Part shown: in pieces, positions 39,531-47,789 of the stretch
How positions within the stretch are numbered: the first letter of the stretch is position 1
Layout: the number at the start of each line of letters is the position of its first letter
Assembly: GCF_009767585.1 (NCBI RefSeq)
Contig: NZ_WSNW01000001.1
Span: forward strand, 1,208,090 to 1,272,089
Source: Coprobacillus cateniformis
Lineage (GTDB): Bacteria; Bacillota_I; Bacilli_A; Erysipelotrichales; Coprobacillaceae
Reading direction: 5' to 3'
DNA length: 64,000 nucleotides
Position numbers and translations under genes: made by a program
Notes under the pieces: generated by a model
What the model was told of the DNA's origin: nothing
Database searches by the model: none
Seen by the model: the letters and a program-made list of their open reading frames with translations, nothing else

Positions 39531-41360
39531 CATACATGCTATCCTTTTCTGTTCTCTGCTCCTGCGTTTGCTCTCGTTTGATTTCTCCCTCCGTATCTTC
39601 TTGGCACAAGCAGGACAATACCTTGATGCACCAGAGCCCGGGACATATTCAACGCCGCACACCGTACAATTTTTAGCGGGCATTGCTGCCCACCGTTTTG
39701 TAGGTATGATATGTAATTCATCGACAAAGCCGATGAATTTATAGTAAATCTTGATTTCCTGCTTCACTGTTCCGTCTGCCATCTTCTCACGCTCCGAAAC
39801 AAGTATCTTGTCTATGAGTGCGTTTATAACTGTTGCATCCAGTTCTTTTAAGCCTTGATAATTTCGGATAAGGGCGAGGAAGTCACGGATTCCCCGTGAT
39901 TTCTCGTAGCTTTCATTAAGAGTTTCCGTCACCTCTTTCAGCCTTGCTTCAATTTCAAGCTGCTCTTTCTGGTATTTCCCCGACATCATCTCAAAATTCC
40001 GCTCGGTAATACGCTCCATGACCTTATCCTCGTAGAGAGAGGAAAACAGCCTGTCCAGTTCCGCAAGGCGTTTGTTCAGCTTCTTACGTTCTTTCTCTAA
40101 TGCTTTCGCCCTGCTCTGGTCTGTTTCCGTGAGCCGCTTTTCTATGGCCCTGACCGCCTTTTCATCATTCACTGCCATATCCGCAAAACAGTTGATGTCG
40201 GCAAGAACGGCATTGAATAAATCCCTTGCTTCTATATTGTGGGCACTACACTCGCTTCTTCCGTTTCTTGCATAATTATTACATGAATACTGTACACAGT
40301 CGATAATCTCTGGGCGTTTCCTCCTGTGTACGTTCATTGCCCGCAGAGCACATCCGCAGTCCACACACTTGATAACGCCTGCAAAAATATTTACAAATCC
40401 TCCCTTGTTCTGTGGAAGCCTACGACTTGTAATAAGCTGTTGGACAATATCAAATTCCTCCTGCGTGACTATTCCCTCATGGGTATTGGGTATCACTTCC
40501 CATTCTTCGGGCAGCTTAGAGGGGCGTTTCTTGCTTTTCATATTGGCGGCAATCCGTTTGTAGCCTACAAGATTTCCCGCATATATCGGGCTTCTTAAAA
40601 TGCTCCTCACGCTGTTCCCACTCCAAATATAGCGTTTGTCCTCGTTCCCCTCAAAATGACGTTCAAAGCCTGTTTCGCCACGCTCCGCCGCATAAGCGGC
40701 AGGGCGTAGGATATGCTGTTTATTAAGATGTCTGCAAATTTTGGCAACTCCATTCCCTTTTAATGCAAGGTCGAATATCTCTTTTACAACATGTGCCACT
40801 TTATCATCTATCAGCAGATGGTTGTGGTCGGCAGGGTCTTTGATATAGCCATAAGGGGCGGTAGTTCCCATGAATTTCCCCTGTTGAAACCTCGCCCGAT
40901 ATGCCGATTTTATCTTAACAGATATGTCAGCGGCATACATTTCGTTTAAAATGTTGCGGAAAGGCGTGATGTCCATAGCAGATTTATTCAAGGTATCTAC
41001 GCCGTCATTGACCGCTATATACCTCACGTTATGCTCTGGGAAGAAAACTTCCAGATATAACCCACAATCAAGATAGTTTCTCCCCAGACGGGATAAATCT
41101 TTCGTAATCACGCAGTTTATCAGACCGCTTTCAATGTCTTTTATCATATTCTGGAAACTTGGTCTTTGGAAATTTGTACCAGAATAACCATCGTCCACAT
41201 ACGTTTTTGCTATGTGCCATCCCTGCTTTTTCACATAATCCGTGAGGATGGATTTCTGTGTCGCAATGCTCGCACTCTCGTTATCCGTACCATCGTCTTT
41301 AGATAAGCGGCAATAAATGCCGACTAAATAGATTTTCTTTTCTTCTTTGATTCCTGCCAT
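39504..41360 (-). CDS. Large serine recombinase of element A
   Basis: A 618-residue protein. Resolvase domain at residues ~10-155 with the catalytic Ser20 in YCRLSKDDG and the arginine motif DLSRLGRNYLD; the recombinase domain is central, and a zinc-ribbon (CVDCGCALRA) and coiled coil follow. The DUF4368-like tail ends in a CxxC zinc motif. It excises and inserts the element at GA targets through a circular intermediate. The frame runs to the last base of the element, so its TGA includes the crossover dinucleotide. Only moderately similar to TnpX of element B. Confidence 0.93.
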   Translation of the reverse strand: MAGIKEEKKIYLVGIYCRLSKDDGTDNESASIATQKSILTDYVKKQGWHIAKTYVDDGYSGTNFQRPSFQNMIKDIESGLINCVITKDLSRLGRNYLDCGLYLEVFFPEHNVRYIAVNDGVDTLNKSAMDITPFRNILNEMYAADISVKIKSAYRARFQQGKFMGTTAPYGYIKDPADHNHLLIDDKVAHVVKEIFDLALKGNGVAKICRHLNKQHILRPAAYAAERGETGFERHFEGNEDKRYIWSGNSVRSILRSPIYAGNLVGYKRIAANMKSKKRPSKLPEEWEVIPNTHEGIVTQEEFDIVQQLITSRRLPQNKGGFVNIFAGVIKCVDCGCALRAMNVHRRKRPEIIDCVQYSCNNYARNGRSECSAHNIEARDLFNAVLADINCFADMAVNDEKAVRAIEKRLTETDQSRAKALEKERKKLNKRLAELDRLFSSLYEDKVMERITERNFEMMSGKYQKEQLEIEARLKEVTETLNESYEKSRGIRDFLALIRNYQGLKELDATVINALIDKILVSEREKMADGTVKQEIKIYYKFIGFVDELHIIPTKRWAAMPAKNCTVCGVEYVPGSGASRYCPACAKKIRREKSNESKRRSREQKRIACMNCPQKMTD

Positions 41361-41414
41361 ACTGTAAAACCTCCGTATCTGTCCTATCTGTTTTCATGTC
41401 CCATTGCGTACATT

Positions 41415-41606
41415 CTAAGCGGACAGCCCCTCATTGTCGAAGGTGTCGCCCTCGGCAATCTTCTTCCGAATATCCTCGGAGATAATCGGGACAAACGCTT
41501 CTGTAACGGTCTGTGTGCCGACATATTCACGGCTGATTATCATCTGCACTGGTGCTTTTGGCACGATACGCTTTCTCTTTTTATCTGCTTTCTTATCCTC
41601 GCCCAT
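41415..41606 (-). CDS. Small basic protein of element A
   Basis: 63 residues from MGEDKKADKKRKRIVPKAPV, after a good ribosome binding site (GGAAAGGAAG). A Lys-rich start is followed by a region reading VTEAFVPIISEDIRKKIAEG. It sits between the PC4-type gene and the recombinase gene. Its place next to the recombinase suggests an accessory role in mobility; no domain recognised. Confidence 0.5.
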   Translation of the reverse strand: MGEDKKADKKRKRIVPKAPVQMIISREYVGTQTVTEAFVPIISEDIRKKIAEGDTFDNEGLSA

Positions 41607-41677
41607 ACTTAAATCTTCCTTTCCAGACAGGGCAGGGAAGAGTTTGGAAATGTCCCCGCCCTGCCAATCAGATACCA

Positions 41678-41908
41678 TTAATCCTCGCTGTTTAATTCTT
41701 TCTGTAATGCTTTAAGGAGTGCCGCCGCTTCATCAGCGTTCAGCGTGATTCCCTTGCCGCACTTTTCACGGTTCGGGGAAAAGCTGCGGATGTCATACTT
41801 CGGCTCTTTCCCATTCCATGAAATGAGATTGATTTCCTTTGTGTAGCCACTGTCGCCCGTAGACAATACTGCGATTTCCTTTACGATTTCATACTGGATT
41901 TCTCTCAT
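41678..41908 (-). CDS. PC4/YdbC-family ssDNA-binding protein
   Basis: A 76-residue protein. LISWNGKEPKYDIRSFSPNR, then GKGITLNADEAAAL, is the YdbC/PC4 pattern (transcriptional coactivator p15 family), which binds single-stranded DNA as a dimer. It probably supports replication or transfer of the excised element. It lies between parB and the recombinase. Confidence 0.8.
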   Translation of the reverse strand: MREIQYEIVKEIAVLSTGDSGYTKEINLISWNGKEPKYDIRSFSPNREKCGKGITLNADEAAALLKALQKELNSED

Positions 41909-41953
41909 TCTCCATACCTCAACTCTCTGTATTTACTTCCCGAAAAAAGAAGA

Positions 41954-42808
41954 TTAGCGGCTGTCACGGTTGCGTTTCCTCTGCAACTCACGCTCCAAAA
42001 GTTTGATGATGGTTTCCTCCATCTGCTTCGGCGTTGTGTTCTTCGGAAAGTATTTTTTCAGCTTGCTTGTGTTGATTTTCAAGGTTTCTTTCTGGTTGCC
42101 CTTTTCCTCCGTCATAATCGCAAATATCGTATCCATGTCAAGCCGCCCGCTCTGGCTTAACTGTTTCATCCGCTGTGCCTGTGAGAGTGAGGGCGTTGCT
42201 TCTTCGCTCTCCATCGTGGCAAAGAGGTTTTCCTGCTCGTCTTTCTTCAAGAAGGACAGTTCCACCGCAGGCGTGAGGGCGATTTTCCCCTCGTCCACCA
42301 TCTGCAAAATCGGCGGTATCAGTTCCGTCAGGCGGATAAAACGCTGCACGGTCATCCTGCCCACGCCGAAGCCCTGTGCCACCTTGTCGTCCGTCCGCAA
42401 CTTCGTCACAACTTGTGACGAGGTTAAGTCTGTGCGGAAACCCTGCCGCTTCATGGCTTCGGATTTCATCTTGTAAGCAAACGCCCGCTCCGATGGCAGG
42501 ATATTCTCACGCTGCAAATTGCTGTCTACAAGGGTGATGATGGCTCGGTCACGGTCTAAGGGCAGGACAAACGCAGGCACGGTATTTATCCCTGCAAGTT
42601 CAGAAGCACGGACACGCCGCTGTCCTGCAATCACTTCATAACCGTCCCCGTCCTCTTTCGGGCGTGTGATTATCGGCGTGACAATGCCAAATTCCTTGAT
42701 GCTTTCCGCTAACTCTGACAGTGTTTCATCTTCTGCCACATGAAACGGATTGTCGGGGAACGGGTACAAGTCTTTGGTCTTTAACACCTTAAAATCCTGT
42801 TTCTTCAT
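41954..42808 (-). CDS. parB: ParB/RepB-family partition protein
   Basis: A 284-residue protein with the ParB nuclease-like N-terminus (VIAGQRRVRASELAGI, motif GxRRxxA), the helix-turn-helix region (TDDKVAQGFGVGRMTVQRFI) and a basic tail. In plasmids ParB binds parS and helps segregation, and on transposons it may stabilise a replicating circle. No ParA is encoded. It lies 8 bases after the MobV relaxase. Confidence 0.85.
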   Translation of the reverse strand: MKKQDFKVLKTKDLYPFPDNPFHVAEDETLSELAESIKEFGIVTPIITRPKEDGDGYEVIAGQRRVRASELAGINTVPAFVLPLDRDRAIITLVDSNLQRENILPSERAFAYKMKSEAMKRQGFRTDLTSSQVVTKLRTDDKVAQGFGVGRMTVQRFIRLTELIPPILQMVDEGKIALTPAVELSFLKKDEQENLFATMESEEATPSLSQAQRMKQLSQSGRLDMDTIFAIMTEEKGNQKETLKINTSKLKKYFPKNTTPKQMEETIIKLLERELQRKRNRDSR

Positions 42809-42816
42809 TCACATAT

Positions 42817-43782
42817 CTACCTTTCTTTCGCTCTGCTTCTATGATTTTTCTGCAATTCTTCCAACACTTCGGGCGGTATTTTTGACAGCAGCCGCCCCAT
42901 CTGCTCGTTGGTTCTCTGCAATTCAAATATCTTCTGATTCGCTTTCTGCACCTTTAGTTCCTGCTCGTACTTTTCATCACGCATACGCCCCGCATAGTCT
43001 GATTCCTGCCCAATTCTCTCTTTCAAACTGTCGATATACGCCTGCTGTTTCCCGATTTCCTTAGAGAATTTCTCCACGTCTGGCAGCCATGCAGAGAGTA
43101 AATCTAACGCTTTATCCCTTTTCTTCCCTGCGTTAAAGGCGTTGATGTCGGATAGGGCAGACACGATTTCTTCATACTGTTTATCAAGCCTGCCGCCTAA
43201 TTTATAGAGCCATGTGGGGACGTGTTTCCGCTTGGTTTCCATTGAGGACTGCCCCCGTTCAAGCTGATTCCACCGTGAGGACATCCGCTCATGGTAGGCG
43301 GTCTGCCACTCGGATAATGATTTCTGGTTGCCTAAGATAGCTTTCGCTGACAGCTTATTGTCTGGCGTAATCGGCACAAAGCAGAGGTGCATATGGGGCG
43401 TTCTCTCGTCCATATGGACGACAGCGGAGAGGATATTCTGCTTTCCAACACGCTCCGAAATGAAGTCAAGAGCCGTCTGGAAATACGCTTTTTGTTCTTC
43501 GGGCGGTAACTGGTTCATAAATTCTGGTGAAGCTGTGATGAGCGTTTCCACCATCATCACGCTGTCTTTCCTTGTCCTGCACCCCGCTTCGGCTACCATG
43601 CGGTTAATCTCTTTCTTGTAGGTGTACTTTGGTGGTGCTATGAGATGGTAATTGTTTTTAGAGCGTTCCATATCTATATCTGGGTTGCTTTTGTAGGCTT
43701 CTTTCTTCCGCTCGTTGTGGCGTTCACAAGCCGCAACGCCGCCCGCTTTTCGTTTCTGGAAACGCAGGATTGCATAAGGCAT
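42817..43782 (-). CDS. MobV-family relaxase of element A
   Basis: 321 residues from MPYAILRFQKRKAGG, chosen for AAAGGAGG; a longer frame only translates the repeat array. Motifs: HNERKKEAYKSNPDID (motif I/II region) and VVHMDERTPHMHLCF, the MobV HxDExTPHxH metal site. A coiled coil forms the C-terminal third. It should nick the pMV158-like oriT 270 bases upstream and allow mobilization by a helper ICE. Confidence 0.9.
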   Translation of the reverse strand: MPYAILRFQKRKAGGVAACERHNERKKEAYKSNPDIDMERSKNNYHLIAPPKYTYKKEINRMVAEAGCRTRKDSVMMVETLITASPEFMNQLPPEEQKAYFQTALDFISERVGKQNILSAVVHMDERTPHMHLCFVPITPDNKLSAKAILGNQKSLSEWQTAYHERMSSRWNQLERGQSSMETKRKHVPTWLYKLGGRLDKQYEEIVSALSDINAFNAGKKRDKALDLLSAWLPDVEKFSKEIGKQQAYIDSLKERIGQESDYAGRMRDEKYEQELKVQKANQKIFELQRTNEQMGRLLSKIPPEVLEELQKNHRSRAKER

Positions 43783-43826
43783 AGGCGGATTCCTCCTTTC
43801 TTTCGGCGGGTGACCGTCCTTTGGGG

Positions 43827-43948
43827 TGACAGCGGTGACGGTGGTGACAGCAGTTTTGGGATACCCCCTGCCGACTGCCGCAACTGTCACCCTCACCCCC
43901 TGCATGACGGTCATGTCGATGATGACGGTGTTTTTGGGATACCCCCCT
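43827..43948. repeat. Repeat block A/B: TGACRGYGG units with GGGATACCCCC boxes (forward)
   Basis: Two copies of a composite: a run of 9-base units such as GTGACAGCGGTGACGGTGG, followed by TTTTGGGATACCCCC (43827-43868) and the degenerate TTTTTGGGATACCCCCCT (43910-43948). Inverted partners lie at 44226-44368. Confidence 0.75.
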
Positions 43949-44052
43949 CGCAAGAGCCGTCACCGTCATGCCGCCATTCTTTTATCCGAAGCCGTAAGGC
44001 GTAGGATAGCAGGGCACAGCCCTGCCTTAAGGGAGTCCAGAGGGAACGTCTG

Positions 44053-44100
44053 GCACACGACTTTGCAGGGCAAAGTGTAGTGTGTTACACCCTGTAAACG
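44053..44100 (+). other. oriT of element A (pMV158/MobV type)
   Basis: A hairpin CTTTGC-AGG-GCAAAG (44061-44075) followed by AAAGTGTAGTGTGTTACAC (44072-44090). This matches the MobV oriT pattern of pMV158 (AAAGTATAGTGTG/TTATAC), so the expected nick is after TAGTGTG, between 44084 and 44085. The MobV relaxase gene follows downstream on the other strand. Confidence 0.75.
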
Positions 44101-44225
44101 CAGTCGGAAAAATCGGAATGATTTTTCTGACCGCAGGGGTGGTTTTACACGACCGAAAAGGGCGAGTAAATCTCACGCCTGCATTTTGCGTTTACGGGGT
44201 GTTCTCCCGTAGGGATGACAGCGGC

Positions 44226-44368
44226 AGGGTATCCTAAAATCACTGTCACCACCGTCACTGCTGTCACCCGCAGGGCAGAGCCGCCAGCTTTACATGGCTT
44301 TAAGCGTCAATGACAGTAACAGGGGGGTATCCTAATATCGCTGTCACCACCATCACCGCTGTCACCCG
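44226..44368. repeat. Repeat block C/D: inverted copies of the TGACRGYGG / GGGATACCCCC composite
   Basis: GGGTATCCTAAAATCACTGT with CACCACCGTCACTGCTGTCA (44226-44270) and GGGGGGTATCCTAATATCGC with following units (44322-44368). They face the forward copies, with oriT between. The last block runs into the 3' end of repA and adds a DSGDGGDSDIRIPP tail to the protein. Confidence 0.75.
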
Positions 44369-45332
44369 CCCTCCTTGCAAGGGCAATCCGCCTGCCGTCT
44401 TTCCTGCGGCTGTACTGGTAGCAGATACGGTTCTCGCTTAAAAATGTGGTGCGGTATTCATTCAGCCATTTCGTAATCACCGTGGGTATGGTTTCCGTTT
44501 CCCCCATAGCGGCTAACAGTTCCGTTGCCGTGCCTATCCATTCTTCCTTATCCCTCATAAAATCCACCAACCGAAAAAGGACATCTGGTATCGTTTCTTT
44601 CGCAAGCTGCTCCTGCGTTTTCCGCTCCACAAGCTCCCAACGGCAATCACGGAAACGCAGCGTGTATTCCTGATAAGGCGTGTCCCTGCCCGTCACATAC
44701 AGCTTGGCGGTGTCAGACGCACGTTTCTCCTTTTCCAGAACAAAGGTAGCGTCCGCACTCCCCGTTAATCCTGTCGTCCCAGACACCTTGTTGAACACGT
44801 CGCTGTCATTCTGCTTTCGGATGTGGTGTACGACAATGACCGCCAGAGAGTGCCTGTCGGCAAAGTCTTTGATGAGGGAGATGTCCCCATAGTCGCTTGC
44901 ATAGGCATTGTCTTTTGAAGCTGTACGGACTTTCTGCAAGGTATCAATGACAATGAGCCTGCTGTCTGGGTAATCTTTCAGATAATCTTCAAGCTGCACG
45001 ATAAGACCGTCTGACAGCTTGCAGCTTGCCACGGCAAAGTGGAGCCGCCCGCTTGCTTCGTCCGTCAAACGAAATAACCTGTCCTGTATGCGGCAGAACG
45101 TGTCCTCAAGGCAGAGGTAAAGCACATCGCCCTCCATTGTCGGCATATCCCATAAAGGGATTCCCTGCGACACGCATAAGCATAGCTTCAGCATGAGCCA
45201 GCTTTTGCCTATCTTCTGTGAGCCGCAGAACAGCGATAAGCCTGTCGGGATAAGGCTGTCCACCACAAAGGATGGTTTCTCAAGCGGTTCATAAAGGAGC
45301 GTTTCGGCGTTGACTGTCTGTAACTTCTGCAT
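44307..45332 (-). CDS. RepA-type AAA/RecA-like ATPase of element A
   Basis: A 341-residue protein. RecA-fold ATPase: Walker A CGSQKIGKSWL, Walker B SRLIVIDTLQKVR, then HHIRKQNDSDVFNKVSGTTG. This is the RepA-helicase/primase-associated type, found in plasmids and Tn4451-like elements. It may load replication or processing at the element's origin. The C-terminal ~20 residues are encoded by the repeat array, so the original stop was probably lost when repeats spread. Confidence 0.8.
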   Translation of the reverse strand: MQKLQTVNAETLLYEPLEKPSFVVDSLIPTGLSLFCGSQKIGKSWLMLKLCLCVSQGIPLWDMPTMEGDVLYLCLEDTFCRIQDRLFRLTDEASGRLHFAVASCKLSDGLIVQLEDYLKDYPDSRLIVIDTLQKVRTASKDNAYASDYGDISLIKDFADRHSLAVIVVHHIRKQNDSDVFNKVSGTTGLTGSADATFVLEKEKRASDTAKLYVTGRDTPYQEYTLRFRDCRWELVERKTQEQLAKETIPDVLFRLVDFMRDKEEWIGTATELLAAMGETETIPTVITKWLNEYRTTFLSENRICYQYSRRKDGRRIALARRAGDSGDGGDSDIRIPPCYCH

Positions 45333-45469
45333 GGCTTTCCTCCTTTCGGGCGGTGTCTTTGTTTTCGTTGCACATAGGCGTTGACCTCCTTAAAAATAGA
45401 TTTACTCCCACGGAAAAAAGTGAGAGTATGTAATGCCGCCAATCCCACACAAATAAAAAACAGATTTCT

Positions 45470-45961
45470 TTTTCGGGCGGTGTCGGTCACGGTTGGAGAT
45501 ATTTCTTCAATTTCCGCCTTTACTTTCTCCTTTGCAATCGCAACAGATTTCTGTATTGCCGAAGCGGTGCAATGCTCCATAGCGGCGATTTGGTAAAAAT
45601 TGAACTCATACTCGTAGTAGAGCAGGAAACGCCGCCTTTGTATCTCTGGAAGGCTCCCAACCGCCTTATAGAGCGTTTCATTCCGTTCTTCCTCAACCAT
45701 GCGTTCATCAAGGCTCTTAGGCACACGCAACGCCCGTCTGTAAAGGGTTTCGTCCCATACCTCGTTAAACTCCCTGTGCCGCTCGTCCCATTAGAAAAGA
45801 TTCCTGTTCCTGCGCTCCATCTGCCGAAACTCCATAAAGAACTGTTCCGACACTTCCAACTCGTGGGATTTGCCCTGCCCGTCCTTAAAGCTGATAAAAT
45901 ACCTTGTGCCGCTTTCCGTGGATTCCTCCCGAAGCGTGTATGCCTTAACCCTGTATGCCAT
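45470..45961 (-). pseudogene. Sigma-70-like regulator broken by a nonsense codon
   Basis: The first part (MAYRVKAYTLREES ... ERRNRNLF) is followed in the same frame by a TAA (45793-45791) and then WDERHREFNEVWDETLYRR, PEIQRRRFLLYYEYEFNFYQ and the helix-turn-helix AAMEHCTASAIQKSVAIAKE. In the families I know these form one continuous sigma-like protein, so a single base change has split it. The C-terminal frame continues past the usual end into noncoding sequence. Readthrough or a separate start for the second half is possible but not shown. Confidence 0.65.
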
Positions 45962-46044
45962 CCTGTTGTCCTCCTGCAAAAAATGAGTGAGGGGATTTCC
46001 ATCCCTCACCCAGTAGCCCGCAGGATGGCAGGCTGTTTTAGAAG

Positions 46045-46470
46045 CTATAAAATTTTCCGCAGCTTCTTCCGCAGATGGTCTAACCTCGCATAGATGGCAC
46101 CAGTCGTCAAATGCACAAGCGGGGCAATCTCCTTTGTGGAATACCCCTGCATTTTCAGCAGGACGATTTTCAAGGTACGCCCGTCCACCGTGACTAATAC
46201 TTGATAGAGATTTTCGCTCTCAATCTCTTCCAGTAACTCCGCAACCGTACCCACTTCCGCCTGCCGCTCCCTGCCTGCCATGTCCTCAAGATATTCCGCA
46301 ACGTCATTCGTCCATCGGTAAAACCGCCTGTTGGAATTGAAGTCTGCCCTGTCCGCCATGCGTATCTGCTCAATGGTCGCTTCATCAACGCCGCACTCAC
46401 GCAGCAGCTTTTCCTCCGCTTCTTTCCAGATACGCCATTTCCTGTCCTCCCGTCCGTGGTTGTATGCCAT
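46045..46470 (-). CDS. Sigma-factor-like helix-turn-helix protein
   Basis: 141 residues from MAYNHGREDRKW, preceded by GGAGG. The C-terminal part (VLLKMQGYSTKEIAPLVHLT, GAIYARLDHLRKKL) is a sigma-region-4-type helix-turn-helix; the N-terminal part is charged and helical. It lies in a run of three sigma-like genes in element A. Probably regulates transfer or replication genes of the element. Confidence 0.65.
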   Translation of the reverse strand: MAYNHGREDRKWRIWKEAEEKLLRECGVDEATIEQIRMADRADFNSNRRFYRWTNDVAEYLEDMAGRERQAEVGTVAELLEEIESENLYQVLVTVDGRTLKIVLLKMQGYSTKEIAPLVHLTTGAIYARLDHLRKKLRKIL

Positions 46471-46564
46471 TCTTACTTCCTCCAATCAGAATTGATTGAG
46501 AGGGCAGAGAAAAGCCCCCTCATCTTCCCAAAGGAAAAAACAAGGGGGCTGAACGCCTTAAATT

Positions 46565-47077
46565 TTAATTTTCTATTATCTTTCTTAGTTTTATTAGGAT
46601 TCTGGCTTTGCGTTTGTTTACAACGCTCTGGGTTATGCCCAACCTCGCCCCGACTTCACGCTCGGAAAGTCCGTCAAAAAAGATTGCCTGTATCAGCTCC
46701 TGTTCACTATCCGACAGCAAAGGCAGGGCGGCTTTCAGCCTGTCCACCATGACCGCATTGACAACGGTTTCTGCAATGTCCACCGCTTCATCAGTGATAA
46801 AGTCCAGAGGATTCCCCTCGCTGTCCGTAAATCCGTCGAGAGATAGCAGTCTATTCTTTGTATCTAATTTTTGCAGATAACGCCACCGTTCCTTGTCACG
46901 GTAGAAGTCTGTGTATTGCTCCCTCACGACTTCAAGCAGACAGCCTTGAATGGGGATAAACAGCTTGTCCATATAGGTCTGGTCGGATTCCCTGCAACGG
47001 CAGAACTCCGTGTAGGATAATTCCACATAGCCGCCACTTTCTCTGATATATACCTTTCTTGGTGCATATTTCACCAT
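46565..47077 (-). CDS. Sigma-70-family regulator of element A
   Basis: 170 residues from MVKYAPRKVYIRESGGYVEL, with GGGAGG before the ATG. Region-4-like end: LSDSEQELIQAIFFDGLSER, VGARLGITQSVVNKRKARIL. This type occurs in many Firmicute transposons and probably directs element gene expression. Three terminators lie in the 490-base gap between it and the tet(O) unit, isolating the two. Confidence 0.8.
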   Translation of the reverse strand: MVKYAPRKVYIRESGGYVELSYTEFCRCRESDQTYMDKLFIPIQGCLLEVVREQYTDFYRDKERWRYLQKLDTKNRLLSLDGFTDSEGNPLDFITDEAVDIAETVVNAVMVDRLKAALPLLSDSEQELIQAIFFDGLSEREVGARLGITQSVVNKRKARILIKLRKIIEN

Positions 47078-47187
47078 AAATACCTCCCATCTGAATTTTT
47101 GAAATGTAAAAAATCCAGATGGAGAGGCGGAGAACGACACCGCATATCAGAAACAGCCCTACGGCACTTTCCAACAAAAATCGACAA

Positions 47188-47221
47188 AAGAAAAACCGCA
47201 AAGGCTCTGTGACCTTTACGG
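47188..47221 (-). terminator. Terminator/attenuator before the sigma-like gene
   Basis: CCGTAAAGG / CCTTTGCGG stem followed on the minus strand by TTTTTCTTTTG. It lies ~110 bases before the start of the sigma-like gene, so it could act as an attenuator of it. Confidence 0.65.
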
Positions 47222-47396
47222 TTATAGGAAATAGTAATTCTATTGTATGGAGATTGTACTTCTACTTTCAAGGTGAGAAGTACCGTTGCACTGGCAGAAA
47301 TTTTTTTAACTGGTTTCCTGCCGTTCTCTGATATGCTATGTATTGATAAATTTTGCTTCGTATGAGCAGATAGATAACTGCCCGAAAAAAGGACAT

Positions 47397-47434
47397 AAAA
47401 AAATCCCTCCAAATTTAAAAACAAATTCAGAGGG
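47397..47434 (-). terminator. Terminator in the tet(O)-sigma gap
   Basis: CCCTC-GAATTTG / AAATTTG-GAGGG stem followed on the minus strand by ATTTTTTTATG. Confidence 0.7.
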
Positions 47435-47512
47435 TAATTTAGGGTATAACAAAATAACCCACCCGAATATCGTTTTTTTTATTTGGTGAGTTTGTTCTTT
47501 CAAATACGAAAC

Positions 47513-47558
47513 AAAAAGAGCCGATGATTCGTGAATTGTTCCACAATTTCATCGGCTC
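47513..47558 (-). terminator. Terminator of the tet(O) transcript
   Basis: GAGCCGATGA / TCATCGGCTC perfect 10-bp stem followed on the minus strand by TTTTTG, 7 bases after the KTR gene stop. Confidence 0.85.
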
Positions 47559-47564
47559 TGCGTC

Positions 47565-47738
47565 TTAAGCGTCTGGCTCTTTGATGACAGTTATCTTCAA
47601 GTTGTCAACTTTAATCAATCTTTCTTGTCTGCATTTTGGACAATAAAGGGGATAATTCTCCAAAACAGTGTCCTTCCTAATTTTATTACGGGTTTTGCTC
47701 CCACAAACAGGACACAATATCCATTCGCATTTCATCAT
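47565..47738 (-). CDS. Cysteine-rich KTR-domain protein
   Basis: 57 residues: MMKCEWILCPVCGSKTRNKI, then YCPKCRQERLIKVDNLKI. Two CxxC pairs and the KTR signature (CGSKTR) identify the small zinc-ribbon family that regularly follows ribosomal-protection tetracycline resistance genes. It starts 52 bases after tet(O) and shares its terminator. Function unknown; zinc-dependent nucleic-acid binding is likely. Confidence 0.8.
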   Translation of the reverse strand: MMKCEWILCPVCGSKTRNKIRKDTVLENYPLYCPKCRQERLIKVDNLKITVIKEPDA

Positions 47739-47789
47739 AATTAGTCTCTAATCCTTTCAAATCTCATTTTATATGACTTTTGCAAGCTG

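Noticed and set aside
43783..43953. A 57-codon N-terminal extension of the element A relaxase (MRGGYPKNTV...)
   Set aside because: It translates the repeat array. The internal ATG at 43782 has a proper AAAGGAGG site, and the family start MPYAILRF fits it.
43827..44368. CRISPR-like array in element A
   Set aside because: The units are contiguous 9-mers with boxes, without constant repeats separated by unique spacers, and there are no cas genes.
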